DNA from: Firmicutes bacterium CAG:345
Lineage (GTDB): Bacteria; Bacillota_I; Bacilli_A; RFN20; CAG-288
DNA length: 64,000 bases
NCBI GenBank assembly: GCA_000433315.1
Contig: FR893385.1
Location: 166,779-230,778, forward strand
Direction: 5' to 3'
Shown piece by piece: positions 8,245-17,371 of the stretch (positions within the stretch are counted from its first letter, which is position 1; each line of letters opens with the position of its first letter). A program made the position numbers and the translations under genes. The notes beneath the pieces were generated by a model. That model had not been told where the DNA came from and did no database searches. It saw only the letters and a list, made by a program, of their open reading frames with translations.

Positions 8245-9067
8245 TAAAATAATTAATTTTTCTAATGTTGATGGTCCAGGAAATAGAATGGCAATATTCT
8301 TTCAATCCTGTCCTTTTTCATGCTTATATTGTCATAATCCCGAAACAATAAATTTATGTAAAAATTGTGGCAAATGCATTGAATTTTGTCCGAAAAAAGC
8401 TATCTCATTAGATGATAATAGCAAAATAGTATGGAACGAAACAAAATGTATCAATTGTGATACCTGTATAAAAATATGTCCAAATTTATCTTCTCCAAAG
8501 ACACGATATTATACCATAGACGAATTATTTGAAAAAATTAAACAAATTAAACCTTTTATACGCGGAATCACAGTTTCTGGTGGAGAATGTACAAATTGGT
8601 CAAAATTTCTCTTAGAATTATTTCCAAAAGTCAAAAAATTAGGACTTACCTGTCTAATTGATTCAAATGGCTGCACCGATTTTAAAGAAATAGAAGAATT
8701 AATTAATATTTCTGACGGAGTAATGTTAGATGTCAAAGCCTATGATAATAAATTTCATAATTTTATCACGGGAAAAGACAACAAAATAGTTTTAAAAAAT
8801 CTTAACTTTTTAATTCAAAATCAAAAATTAGAAGAAGTAAGAACTGTAATTCTTCCAAATTTCGATGAAGAAAACTATAAAACTGTATCTGCCGTTGCAA
8901 AGATAATCCCAGCAAATATCCGTTATAAATTATTGAAATATCGCCATTTCGGTGTTAGAAAACAAGGAATTGATACTTTCGGACAAGTAATAGTTCAAGA
9001 TAATAAATTAAAAGAACTAAAGAAAGTAGCTGAAAATTTAGGGCTCAAAAATGTTGTGATAATATAA
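8225..9067 (+). CDS. yjjW: YjjW-family glycyl-radical enzyme activase (radical SAM)
   Basis: Radical S-adenosylmethionine enzyme that would place the glycyl radical on the preceding YjjI-like protein. The cluster motif CxxxCxxC is at C29, C33 and C36, followed by HNPE. Two ferredoxin-type CxxCxxCxxxC clusters are complete: C45/C48/C51/C55 and C75/C78/C81/C85, the usual inserted domain of glycyl-radical activases. The glycine-rich SGGE stretch (near 119-122) binds SAM. Length 280 matches YjjW (~287). The start ATG lies inside the end of yjjI with no strong ribosome site, consistent with translational coupling. A terminator follows directly. Confidence 0.88.
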   Translation: MEKALINKIINFSNVDGPGNRMAIFFQSCPFSCLYCHNPETINLCKNCGKCIEFCPKKAISLDDNSKIVWNETKCINCDTCIKICPNLSSPKTRYYTIDELFEKIKQIKPFIRGITVSGGECTNWSKFLLELFPKVKKLGLTCLIDSNGCTDFKEIEELINISDGVMLDVKAYDNKFHNFITGKDNKIVLKNLNFLIQNQKLEEVRTVILPNFDEENYKTVSAVAKIIPANIRYKLLKYRHFGVRKQGIDTFGQVIVQDNKLKELKKVAENLGLKNVVII

Positions 9068-9093
9068 AAAGATGGGAGTTTTCCCACCTTTTT
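9068..9093 (+). terminator. Terminator after yjjI-yjjW
   Basis: An 8-position stem with one A-C mismatch (9070-9077 with 9082-9089) around GTTT, with A-run and T-run flanks. It could also serve the convergent minus-strand gene. Confidence 0.65.
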
Positions 9094-9141
9094 ATTCATC
9101 AATTTTCGTATTTTCTTCTATATCTTTTATCGTATTTTCAG

Positions 9142-10410
9142 TTATTTTGCCAAAATGTTTTTCTTTTCTTCTTTATTGATTAATTTCATTATTTTTTCAT
9201 CAACTTTTTTCAACTGACGAGCTTCTTTTTTTGAAATTGGACGAATACCATGTTTAGCTATTTCTTCTTTGTTTTCTTCAATGGCTTTTTCAAAAACTTT
9301 TTCTAATTGAGTGACACAATATTCCAAAGCATATTGCTTAGCATACTCAATATATTTTTTTGAAAGTTCATTTTTTATATCCTGATGTTCATAAAAATAC
9401 TCAATTCTTTCACAAAGAGAATGAGGGTCTCCTCTTTCAAATAAACAATGTGGATCTTGTGCAAATTGCTTTGTAGCTGTTTGTTCTGAATTAGATATTA
9501 CAGGGACAAGACCACACGTAAAGGCCTCCATACAACTTATTGCTTCACTTTCAGCATCAGAAGCATGAACATATAAATCTGAATAATTAATTACTTTTAG
9601 CAATTCATCTTGTGGCAAAAATGAAAATATAACAGGATTTTTCAAATATTTTTTTGATAAAGACTCCAAATGAGCTTTCCATGGTCCTTTACCACACAAA
9701 ACCAATTGAATTTTATCATTATATTTTGATTCTCCAATTGCCTTAATTATCAAATCTTGACGTTTCTCACGGCTCAATCTTCCTATCATTAAAACAACAA
9801 ATTTATCTTTTAATTCTGCTGGTTTTTCAACATTGTCCAAATGAACAAAGCGAGGGGAAACACCATTTGAAATAGCATGAATTTGGTTTTTATAACCATG
9901 TTTAATCAAATCATGCTTTACCATTTCAGAAGGACAATGAACATGATTTATATATTTATAAAATGAATTTTTAAAAAAGCTATATAATGCATTGTTAGCA
10001 ATTTTACTCTTTCCTAAATAAATGGAATAAGTAATATTTTCTGGCTGCATATGAAAAGCGCCAGTAACAGCAACACCCATATCTTTAGCAACAAGTCTCG
10101 CATGGCGTTGAATTGGAAAAGGTAAAAGCAAATGGACAACGTCTGCTCCTTTTATTGCTTCGCGTAAAACTAAATCATCTGGCTTAGCAAATACCATTCC
10201 TTGCGATGCAATAAAATCATTAAAAACAGGGATATGATAACTTTCTACTCCATAAAAATTTGGATCATCTATTTTTTGATCCTTTGGAGCAGCTGCAACA
10301 ACTCTAACTGTATGCCCATGTTTTTTTAAAACCTCAGCAAAGCGCATAGTAGTAACTGTTGTTCCATTATTAACAGCTCCATATTGATCCATTACCAATG
10401 TAATAATCAT
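9142..10410 (-). CDS. Family 4 glycosyltransferase (GT-B fold)
   Basis: 422-residue retaining glycosyltransferase using a nucleotide-sugar donor. The N-terminus has the GT4 acceptor-domain start with a glycine/threonine-rich turn (NNGTTVTTMRFAE), and the C-terminal donor domain has VVLMIGRLSREKRQD and the EX7E signature (ESEAISCME) in the stretch ASDAESEAISCMEAF. It most resembles enzymes that glycosylate diacylglycerol or make surface glycans, but acceptor and sugar cannot be read from the sequence. The C-terminal 35 residues are lysine-rich, suited to binding acidic membrane lipids. The ribosome site AAAGG precedes the ATG. It lies 12 bp behind the membrane-protein gene at 10423-11253, so the two probably share a transcript. 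Confidence 0.85.
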   Translation of the reverse strand: MIITLVMDQYGAVNNGTTVTTMRFAEVLKKHGHTVRVVAAAPKDQKIDDPNFYGVESYHIPVFNDFIASQGMVFAKPDDLVLREAIKGADVVHLLLPFPIQRHARLVAKDMGVAVTGAFHMQPENITYSIYLGKSKIANNALYSFFKNSFYKYINHVHCPSEMVKHDLIKHGYKNQIHAISNGVSPRFVHLDNVEKPAELKDKFVVLMIGRLSREKRQDLIIKAIGESKYNDKIQLVLCGKGPWKAHLESLSKKYLKNPVIFSFLPQDELLKVINYSDLYVHASDAESEAISCMEAFTCGLVPVISNSEQTATKQFAQDPHCLFERGDPHSLCERIEYFYEHQDIKNELSKKYIEYAKQYALEYCVTQLEKVFEKAIEENKEEIAKHGIRPISKKEARQLKKVDEKIMKLINKEEKKNILAK

Positions 10411-10422
10411 AATAATACCTTT

Positions 10423-11253
10423 CTAATTAAGTGTGTTATTTTCTAAAACTTCATCAACTTTAACAGCTTTAGTTTTTCTTTTCTTTTTTCCGGTTTCCGG
10501 TTCAAGATAAGTCAATTTTATTTCAGTTGAAGTATTTTTCTCTACTTGAGATATAGAAGATTCTGCTATATTTTCTTTATCATTGCTGAATTTTCTCGTA
10601 TCTTTGAAAGAGTTTGCAATTTCTAATATTTTAGGATTTTTTTCATATGATGGATGCATTATTTTCCAAAAAAAGTTCGATAATGGTTCCCTATTATCAT
10701 GAAGTTTTTTAAATTCTTCAATCTTTTCATCATGGAGAATAAATTTTGCTTGCTTAATTCGATCTTTTTGTCTTTGTGAAAGAATATTAGTCAAGGCTTT
10801 ATCCTTTCTAGTAAAAGCATTTCCAACTGAATCTATAACAACGCTTTCTATTGAAAATATTTTTCTCGATTTATAGTTATGATTTAAAATAAATTTTTCA
10901 AGTCTTTGCGGATCTATTTTATAATTTATAGAATTTCTAGCTGGTATAATTGGCAATGATCCAAGCTTTTCTTCTTTCATATATTCATCTACAAAATTAA
11001 AAAATTGATTCCTATAATAAATTCCAAAATCACGAATTACTACATCATTAAAATTAGAATTGAAAATTGTAAAAGAAATCATTTCTTTTTCAAGAACTGA
11101 ATCATAGCTTAATTTAATCATCATCTTTAAAGAAGAATTCACAGTTAAACGAGAAATTTTCTTAACTTTAATAAAATTAAGAACTGCGAGAATTAAATTT
11201 ATAATTAATATTGCCGAAGCAATGCATATAATCAACCAAAAGTACCATTCCAT
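10423..11253 (-). CDS. Membrane-anchored protein of unknown function
   Basis: 276 residues that I do not recognise. One strong transmembrane segment at residues ~4-27 is followed by a basic patch (KVKKISR) and a mixed alpha/beta soluble region. The last ~80 residues are charged and low in complexity, with a KKKRKTK cluster. The positive-inside rule places the bulk in the cytoplasm. It is the first gene of a pair with the GT4 gene, so a link to envelope glycosylation is possible but unproven. The start is the first ATG after a divergent promoter region shared with xth. Confidence 0.7.
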   Translation of the reverse strand: MEWYFWLIICIASAILIINLILAVLNFIKVKKISRLTVNSSLKMMIKLSYDSVLEKEMISFTIFNSNFNDVVIRDFGIYYRNQFFNFVDEYMKEEKLGSLPIIPARNSINYKIDPQRLEKFILNHNYKSRKIFSIESVVIDSVGNAFTRKDKALTNILSQRQKDRIKQAKFILHDEKIEEFKKLHDNREPLSNFFWKIMHPSYEKNPKILEIANSFKDTRKFSNDKENIAESSISQVEKNTSTEIKLTYLEPETGKKKRKTKAVKVDEVLENNTLN

Positions 11254-11336
11254 TTTGTGTTAAGCCCTTCCATTAAATTATTATAATGTTTTTTAGATTT
11301 CTTCTCAACCTTTATTTAAACTAAAATGCTTTTTCA

Positions 11337-11365
11337 TTGTTGTTTTAAAAAAGATACTTTATAAT
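11337..11365 (+). promoter_or_regulatory. Promoter of xth
   Basis: TTGTTG (11337-11342), 17 bp, TATAAT (11360-11365), followed by AGAGG and the ATG at 11382. Confidence 0.65.
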
Positions 11366-11381
11366 TGAGAAAGAGGTAAAT

Positions 11382-12140
11382 ATGAAATTAGTTGCATGGA
11401 ATATTAATGGTATTAGAGCTGTTTTAGGTAAAGGTTTTGCAGAATCTTTTTCTTTACTTAATCCAGACATTATATCTCTTGATGAAATAAAACTTAGCGA
11501 AGGAATTTCTTTTCCTTTTATTCCCGAAGGTTATCATACATTTTATACAATTAGCAAAGTTAAAAAAGGTTATTCTGGCGTTGCTGTTTTTTCAAAATTA
11601 GAACCAATAAATGTCTCCTATGGTTTAGAAAATGGAGAATATGATGAAGAAGGTAGAATAATCACATTGGAATATTCTAATTTCTTTTATGTAGCTGTCT
11701 ATTCTCCTAATTCTCAAGAAACTTTAGCTCGACTTCCTTTTAGAGTTGAATATGAAAATAAGCTTAAAAATTATCTTATTAATTTAGATAAAATTAAGCC
11801 AGTGATTTTAGGCGGTGATTTAAATGTCGCTCATCAGCCTATAGATTTAAAAAATGATAAGGCCAATGAAGGATGTTCTGGCTATACCAAAGAAGAAAGA
11901 GATTGTTTCTCTGCTCTTCTAAATAGTGGTTTTATCGATTCCTTCCGATATAAAAATCCTGATAAAGAAGAATATAGTTGGTGGAGCTACCGCTTTAAAG
12001 CGCGAGAAAGAAACGCTGGTTGGAGAATAGACTATTTCGTAGTTTCAGAAAAAATTAAAGATAAAATTCAAGAAGCTTATATCCGTCAAGATATTCTTGG
12101 ATCAGATCATTGTCCCGTTGTTTTAGAAATAAATCTTTAA
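11382..12140 (+). CDS. xth: Exodeoxyribonuclease III / AP endonuclease
   Basis: Metal-dependent base-excision repair enzyme that cleaves the backbone at abasic sites. The fold signatures are complete: WNINGIR with N7, the metal ligand E35, LGGDLNVAH (D and N of the central motif), and GSDHCPV near the C-terminus with the catalytic D-H pair. Length 252 is normal for the ExoA branch. The residue before the metal-binding glutamate is Asp (SLDEIK) where most family members have Gln (LQE.K). The ATG follows AGAGG. It probably forms a unit with the gene 50 bp downstream. Confidence 0.95.
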   Translation: MKLVAWNINGIRAVLGKGFAESFSLLNPDIISLDEIKLSEGISFPFIPEGYHTFYTISKVKKGYSGVAVFSKLEPINVSYGLENGEYDEEGRIITLEYSNFFYVAVYSPNSQETLARLPFRVEYENKLKNYLINLDKIKPVILGGDLNVAHQPIDLKNDKANEGCSGYTKEERDCFSALLNSGFIDSFRYKNPDKEEYSWWSYRFKARERNAGWRIDYFVVSEKIKDKIQEAYIRQDILGSDHCPVVLEINL

Positions 12141-12189
12141 TGAATAAGTTCTTTTTTTCTTCTCATAATAAAATCAAAAAGGAGAAAAA

Positions 12190-12732
12190 ATGAAAAATGT
12201 TGCTGTAGCTTTAAATGATAATCATCTTATTGCTGAATCTTTAAAAAGAACTTCTTCATTCACTATTTATGGAATAGAAGATAATAAAATAGTTGTTAAA
12301 TATTTTCAAAATGTCTTAGGCATAAGTGTTGAAGATAAGATAGACTTTTTAAAAAGTAAAAAAATTGAAGTACTTTTCTTAGATGACATCTTAAACGAAG
12401 AGCTAGATTTAATGAATAATTATGGCTTAGAAATTTATATCAATGCAGAGGGAGCGGCAGATTATATAATCAATCGTTATCTTTCTGGAGACTTAGATAA
12501 AGACTACGAAGAAGATAATATAGAAACCAATAAAGAAATAATCGATGGCGATGAAAAAGAAAAAAGTGAAAAGGATATAAATCCTTTCATTATTCCCCCT
12601 ACAATCAATGGAAATCTTTTTCAGCCAACAATTTTTCCTTATGAATTTGGTGAAGAATTCTATAAAGAACTTGATAATCCTAGCATTGATGAAGATGATG
12701 AATATAATGAGGATATAAATAAAAACAAATAA
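12190..12732 (+). CDS. NifX/NifB-like (dinitrogenase FeMo-cofactor biosynthesis type) domain protein
   Basis: 180 residues. Residues 1-~105 fit the small alpha/beta fold of the Nif-FeMo_co family: VAVALNDNHLIAESLKRTSSFTIYGIEDNKI at the start, then a turn where family members have conserved Gly-rich strands (VLFLDDILNEELDLMNNYGLEIYINAEG). The remaining 75 residues are acidic, disordered-looking and unique. In Firmicutes such proteins are common outside nitrogen fixation and their job is usually unknown; no other nif genes are here except a NifU-like scaffold at 51802. The ribosome site AAGGAG is at ~12179-12184. Confidence 0.55.
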   Translation: MKNVAVALNDNHLIAESLKRTSSFTIYGIEDNKIVVKYFQNVLGISVEDKIDFLKSKKIEVLFLDDILNEELDLMNNYGLEIYINAEGAADYIINRYLSGDLDKDYEEDNIETNKEIIDGDEKEKSEKDINPFIIPPTINGNLFQPTIFPYEFGEEFYKELDNPSIDEDDEYNEDINKNK

Positions 12733-12735
12733 AAA

Positions 12736-12775
12736 GTTATTAAGAGATAGAAGATATATTCTATTTCTTAATAAC
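12736..12775. terminator. Bidirectional terminator between the NifX-like gene and metG
   Basis: GTTATTAAGA (12736-12745) pairs perfectly with TCTTAATAAC (12766-12775), with an inner ATAGAA/TTCTAT helix, an A run on the left and a T run on the right. It serves the convergent genes on both sides. Confidence 0.85.
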
Positions 12776-12780
12776 CTTTT

Positions 12781-14367
12781 TTATTCACCATCAATTAATT
12801 TAACTAAGAATTCAGTTTCTGTATTTCTATCTAAACGAGGAAATAATGGAGAGCCGGTATTTGTTTGTATTCCTCCAAGTTTTCCATATTCATTTAAACT
12901 ATCCATAGTTTGAAGTTCTGAAGGAATATTATAAAATTCTAAGGCAATTTGAGCTTTTTCAACCAATACTGGTTTATATAAAACACTCATTGTTCTAATT
13001 ATCTCGCATAACGTATATAAAACTTCTTCCAATTCTTTTTTCTTTGATGGATCTTTTGCCAAAATCCATGGAGTTGTGGAATCTATATATTTATTTCCGA
13101 GATCGCCAATTTTAGCAACATATTGTAAAGCTTTAGTAACATTATATTTATCAAACTCAGAAAAATAACAATCTTTATCTTCTTTTAAACTAACCAAAAG
13201 TTTTTTTGTTTCATCTAAAACTGGTTCATTGTACATCGGAATAATACCTGAAGTATATTTTGACATCATACCTAAAGTACGATTAACTAAATTGCCATAA
13301 TTATTTACTAAATCTGCATTTATACGATCGATGAATTGATTTGGTGTAAATGTTCCATCTTCGCCAAATTTTACTTCACTAGCATCATAATAACGTAAAG
13401 CATCAAGACCATATCTTTCGATAATTGGTTGTGGGGAAGGTGCATTTCCTAAAGACTTAGATAATTTAACACCAGATCTAGTAAGCAATAATCCGTGAAT
13501 ATAAACTGTATCTGGGCAACGTAAATTTAATGCAAATAATAAGATAGGCCAATATATAGTATGGAAACGATTAATTTCGCGACCAGCTAATTGTAATACT
13601 TCTGTATCTTTGCTCCAATATTTTTGGAATAAAGTATCATCCTCAGAAAGATATCCAAGAGCAGAAAGATAATTTAACAGAGCATCAATCCAAACATATA
13701 CGACATGTTTAGGATCACTTTTTACTGGAACACCCCAAGAAAAAGAAGTTCTAGTAATACATAAATCCTCAAGACCAGGTTTAATAAAAGTATTTATCAT
13801 TTCTTCTAATTTTCCACCTGGAACAAAATTAGGATGTTCTTCATAAAATTTTAAAAGTTGAGGTACATATTTTTTTACATTTAAAAAGTAAGATTCTTCT
13901 TCATCTTTATGAACAGGACGATGACAATCTGGACAAAGATGTTCTTCACCAACTTGAGTTTCTGTCCAAAAGCTTTCACAAGGAGTACAATACCATCCAC
14001 TATAAGTTGATTTATAAATATCACCTTGAGCTAATAATCTTTCAAAAACTTTTTGTACGCATTCTTCATGTTTCTTACTAGAAGTTCTAATAAATTGATC
14101 ATATTTTATTTTCAAATCTTTCCAATTAGCTTTGAAAGAATCAGAAATTTTATCAACATATTCTTGCGGGGATAAATTTTCAGCTTTAGCTTTTTCTGCT
14201 ATTTTTTGTCCATGCTCATCAGCACCAGTTAAAAAATAAACATCATATCCACAATCTTTTTTATATCTAGCAATAATATCTGCCATAATGGAACAATATG
14301 CATGGCCGATATGAATACGACCAGAAGCATAATAAATTGGTGTTGTAATATAAAAAGTTCTTTTCAT
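12781..14367 (-). CDS. metG: Methionyl-tRNA synthetase
   Basis: Class I aminoacyl-tRNA synthetase charging tRNA-Met. The HIGH motif is at H19-H22 (RIHIGHAY), and the KMSKS equivalent is KLSKS in the SGVKLSKSLGN stretch. Four cysteines in CTPCESF and CPDCHRP form the zinc knuckle of the connective domain. At 528 residues it lacks the C-terminal EMAP-II-like tRNA-binding extension found on many homologues. The minus-strand ATG follows AGGAG. A TATACT -10 box lies about 35 bp upstream. Confidence 0.95.
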   Translation of the reverse strand: MKRTFYITTPIYYASGRIHIGHAYCSIMADIIARYKKDCGYDVYFLTGADEHGQKIAEKAKAENLSPQEYVDKISDSFKANWKDLKIKYDQFIRTSSKKHEECVQKVFERLLAQGDIYKSTYSGWYCTPCESFWTETQVGEEHLCPDCHRPVHKDEEESYFLNVKKYVPQLLKFYEEHPNFVPGGKLEEMINTFIKPGLEDLCITRTSFSWGVPVKSDPKHVVYVWIDALLNYLSALGYLSEDDTLFQKYWSKDTEVLQLAGREINRFHTIYWPILLFALNLRCPDTVYIHGLLLTRSGVKLSKSLGNAPSPQPIIERYGLDALRYYDASEVKFGEDGTFTPNQFIDRINADLVNNYGNLVNRTLGMMSKYTSGIIPMYNEPVLDETKKLLVSLKEDKDCYFSEFDKYNVTKALQYVAKIGDLGNKYIDSTTPWILAKDPSKKKELEEVLYTLCEIIRTMSVLYKPVLVEKAQIALEFYNIPSELQTMDSLNEYGKLGGIQTNTGSPLFPRLDRNTETEFLVKLIDGE

Positions 14368-14381
14368 AAATCTCCTAAAAA

Positions 14382-14409
14382 CGAATTGCTATTCGCGCAA
14401 TCTAGTATA
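14382..14409 (-). promoter_or_regulatory. metG promoter -10 and leader hairpin
   Basis: On the minus strand TATACT (plus 14404-14409) is a -10 box without a clear -35. It is followed by the hairpin CGAAT-AGCA-ATTCG (14382-14395) and five T before the ribosome site. The hairpin is small and may be an attenuator or chance. No T-box signature is present. Confidence 0.35.
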
Positions 14410-14464
14410 ACATATTAAAATTAATTTTAATAATCATAATATTCAATAGTAAAAAAATAGCATC

Positions 14465-14488
14465 AAAAAAGCCTTAGATAACTAAGGC
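14465..14488 (-). terminator. Terminator of rpmE
   Basis: GCCTTAG (14471-14477) pairs with CTAAGGC (14482-14488); on the minus strand the helix is followed by T6. Confidence 0.85.
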
Positions 14489-14496
14489 AATTTAGT

Positions 14497-14721
14497 TTAT
14501 TTAGATTCAGTGTTATCTTTATTGAAACCGTATCTCTTATTGAAACGATCAATATTACCATCACTAGCAACAAAGCCAGCTTTTCCAGTGTAGAAGGAAT
14601 GGCACTTAGAGCATGTATCAACTCTGATTTCTTTAAGAGTGGATCCTGTTTCAAAAGTATTTCCGCATGTAACACAAGTGACTTTAGCGCGATGATATTC
14701 TGGGTGAATGCCTTTTTTCAT
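14497..14721 (-). CDS. rpmE: 50S ribosomal protein bL31
   Basis: 74-residue ribosomal protein of the zinc-binding type. Two CxxC pairs (C16/C19 and C37/C40) hold the metal, and the ending GNIDRFNKRYGF is characteristic of bL31. It starts at the ATG at 14721 behind AAGGAG. It is a single gene with its own terminator. Confidence 0.95.
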   Translation of the reverse strand: MKKGIHPEYHRAKVTCVTCGNTFETGSTLKEIRVDTCSKCHSFYTGKAGFVASDGNIDRFNKRYGFNKDNTESK

Positions 14722-14956
14722 AATATCTCTCCTTAATAATTAATCCGTATTTAAACGTACTAATAAATAATAACAAACTTTTTTAATTAATTCAAGTGTT
14801 TTTTATTTATGATAATAGCGTCCTTCTTAATTATAGATTTTTACTTTTATATAATTCAATAAAATAAGGAATTATTTTTAAATAATATATCCGCTTTCAT
14901 ATTTTTATACTTTAAAAATTGTGAATTTTTTTATAAGATAATATAGGGCTTTTGTT

Positions 14957-15373
14957 GTGAATCATAAATCCAGAATTGAAGAATACAAAAAATTACGCGA
15001 AGAAATCGAAAATATCGATGTCTATAGTTTCGATGACCCCCAAAAATATCCAATTAAAAAGAATGAAAATATCGTTGAAATTCATGATTTAGACGAGAAA
15101 GATGAATATCCCGAAGAAAAAAAGATTGAAAAAGACCATATTAAAAAAAACACGCTGTCTCTTTCAATAGATGAACTCATCCGTCGTCATGAAGCTTATA
15201 CAGAAACTTTACAAAAAGAAGAGATAGAAAAAAAATTAAAAGAAAATAAAGAAAGAAAAAAACTAAATAATAAATTCAATATTAGTTTAAGAACTTTTGT
15301 TTGGGCTTTTTGTATAATTATTGTTGTTGTTATTATTATAATTGTCGGATTAGTTATCGGAGGAGTATTATGA
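14957..15373 (+). CDS. Charged protein with a C-terminal membrane anchor
   Basis: 138 residues that I do not recognise. Residues 1-105 are mostly Glu and Lys and likely helical or disordered; the last ~28 residues are one hydrophobic segment (WAFCIIIVVVIIIIVGLVIG), giving a tail-anchored cytoplasmic protein. The frame begins at GTG 14957 with only a weak ribosome site. Its TGA stop overlaps the ATG of cmk (ATGA), so it is translated together with cytidylate kinase. Confidence 0.6.
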   Translation: MNHKSRIEEYKKLREEIENIDVYSFDDPQKYPIKKNENIVEIHDLDEKDEYPEEKKIEKDHIKKNTLSLSIDELIRRHEAYTETLQKEEIEKKLKENKERKKLNNKFNISLRTFVWAFCIIIVVVIIIIVGLVIGGVL

Positions 15374-16047
15374 AAAAATTAGTCGTTGCAATAGATGGTC
15401 CTGCTGCCGCTGGAAAATCAACAGTTGCCAAAATGGTAGCAAAAAAAATTGGAGCAACTTATATTGATACTGGGGCTATGTATAGAGCTGTGACATACTT
15501 TGCTCTCTCCCAAAATATTGATCCGAAAGATGAAAGTGCTGTAGTTTCTCTTCTTCCTAAATTAAAATTAGATATTAAAGAAGATGAAAGAATTTTTTTA
15601 AATGGTACTGATGTAACAAAACAAATACGAAGTATTGAAGTAAATGATAATGTTTCTTATGTTGCTTCGTATAAAGATATTCGTTTGGCTTTAGTCGACA
15701 TACAAAGAAAAATGTCTGAATCAATTTCTGTCGTAATGGATGGAAGAGATATCGGTACATATGTTCTCCCTAATGCTGATATTAAAATATTTCAAGTAGC
15801 ATCTGTCGGAACTAGAGCTTTACGGAGATATAAAGAAAACATTAGCAAAGGAATTCAATGTGAATTAGAAGATATTGAAATTGGCTTGAAAAAAAGAGAC
15901 CATATAGATTCAACAAGAACATTTGCTCCGCTTAAACCAGCTGACGATTCAATTATTTTAGATACATCAAATTTAAGTATCGAAGAAGCCGTTGATGCTG
16001 TTATTGAAATTATAAAAAAGAAAGGATATGAGGTTAAAAATGGATAA
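15370..16047 (+). CDS. cmk: Cytidylate kinase
   Basis: Phosphorylates CMP and dCMP with ATP in pyrimidine salvage. The Walker A loop GPAAAGKS is at residues 10-17, followed by the family-specific YIDTGAMYRA. RDIGTYVLPNADIKIF and the closing DSTR region complete the NMP-binding and lid parts. I start at ATG 15370 (225 residues) because GGAGGAG (15359-15365) directly precedes it; the frame is open further upstream but that part reads through the preceding gene. It overlaps der by 8 bp. The order cmk, der, gpsA matches B. subtilis with rpsA/ypfD missing. Confidence 0.96.
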   Translation: MKKLVVAIDGPAAAGKSTVAKMVAKKIGATYIDTGAMYRAVTYFALSQNIDPKDESAVVSLLPKLKLDIKEDERIFLNGTDVTKQIRSIEVNDNVSYVASYKDIRLALVDIQRKMSESISVVMDGRDIGTYVLPNADIKIFQVASVGTRALRRYKENISKGIQCELEDIEIGLKKRDHIDSTRTFAPLKPADDSIILDTSNLSIEEAVDAVIEIIKKKGYEVKNG

Positions 16048-17371
16048 TTCAAAAATTCGTGGAAAAGTAGCTTTAGTTGGTGCTCCTAGCACTGGAAAAT
16101 CTACACTATTTAACCGTATTATCGGAGAAAGAAGAAGCATAGTTTCAGATGAATATGGCATAACTAGAGATAGAATATATTCAGAAACAGAATGGCTTGG
16201 ACAACGATTTATCTTAATTGATACAGGAGGTATTGAAAAAAATGATGCTCCTTTTCAAAAAGAAATTAAAGCACAGGTAGAACTAGCAATAGATGAAGCT
16301 GATTTAGTTATATTTTTAACCGATGGAAAAGTTGGAATAACCAGCAATGATGAATATGTTGTTAAAGAATTAAGAAAAGCTCATAAGCCTTTAATTTTAG
16401 CTGTAAATAAAATTGATGAAGTCGAAAAATTACACAATGCCTACGATTTCTATAGTTTAGGTGTCTCAGAAGTTATTCCAATTTCAGCTGCTCACGGTGT
16501 TGGAATTGGCGACCTTTTAGATAAAATTATTGAACTGCTTCCTGAAGAAAAAGAGATTCAAACTTATCCAGGAACAATTACATTCGCCCTTATCGGACGT
16601 CCTAACGTTGGCAAATCTTCTTTATATAACGCAATTATAGGTGAAAAAAGAACCATTGTTTCTCCTATTGCTGGAACAACAAGAGATGCTATAGATACAG
16701 CTTTTAAAAGAGATGAAACAAATTATATCATGATTGATACTGCAGGATTAAAACGGCGTGGAAAAATTTATGAAGCAATTGATAAATTTGCAGCTATCCG
16801 TTCTTACGATGCCGTTAAAAGAGCTGAAATCGTCTTACTAGTTGTTGATGCCAGTGAAGGAATTGTCGAGCAAGATAAACATGTTGTTTCACTAGCAATA
16901 GAAGAAAAAAAGCCTGTAATCATTGTTGTCAACAAGTGGGATTTACATACGCATAATCAAGATGATCAAATAAAATTTACTATTGAAATAAAAGCATTAT
17001 TTAAATTTTTAGACTATGCTCCTGTTGTTTACGTCTCAGCTTTACAAAGAAAAAATTTAAATGCCATTTTTAAAGAAATAGATAAATGCTACGAAGATTA
17101 TAATAAAAGAGTGCCTACTTCTATTTTGAACGATATTATTCTCGAAGCCCAAATTAGAAATCAAGCTCCTGACTTCAATGGTGGAAGATTAAAAATTAAT
17201 TATTGCTCACAAGTTAAATCCTGTCCTCCTACCTTTGTCTTATTTGTCAACAATCCTAGATTCATGCACTTTTCTTATGAAAGATACATCGAAAATACTA
17301 TTCGTGAAACTTTTGACATAAAAAATACACCAATTTCTATTATTTGCCGTGCAAAAAGAAAGGAAATATAA
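16040..17371 (+). CDS. der: Ribosome biogenesis GTPase Der (EngA)
   Basis: Essential tandem-GTPase that assists 50S subunit assembly. The first G domain has GAPSTGKST and DTGG, the second GRPNVGKSS and DTAGL with NKWD, and the C-terminal ~110 residues form the KH-like domain. The first P-loop differs from the usual GRPNVGKS. Start ATG 16040 (443 residues) is preferred because GAGG lies 6 nt upstream; ATG 16028 would be the alternative. It is directly followed by gpsA without a gap. Confidence 0.96.
   Translation: MDNSKIRGKVALVGAPSTGKSTLFNRIIGERRSIVSDEYGITRDRIYSETEWLGQRFILIDTGGIEKNDAPFQKEIKAQVELAIDEADLVIFLTDGKVGITSNDEYVVKELRKAHKPLILAVNKIDEVEKLHNAYDFYSLGVSEVIPISAAHGVGIGDLLDKIIELLPEEKEIQTYPGTITFALIGRPNVGKSSLYNAIIGEKRTIVSPIAGTTRDAIDTAFKRDETNYIMIDTAGLKRRGKIYEAIDKFAAIRSYDAVKRAEIVLLVVDASEGIVEQDKHVVSLAIEEKKPVIIVVNKWDLHTHNQDDQIKFTIEIKALFKFLDYAPVVYVSALQRKNLNAIFKEIDKCYEDYNKRVPTSILNDIILEAQIRNQAPDFNGGRLKINYCSQVKSCPPTFVLFVNNPRFMHFSYERYIENTIRETFDIKNTPISIICRAKRKEI

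Noticed and set aside
14370..14420. T-box riboswitch before metG
   Set aside because: No UGGNACC antiterminator bulge and too little leader sequence; only a small hairpin is present.
15371..15373. Possible mycoplasma code (TGA=Trp)
   Set aside because: TGA closes several genes, including ATGA overlaps at 15370, 40919, 55334 and 62706, and tryptophans are TGG.
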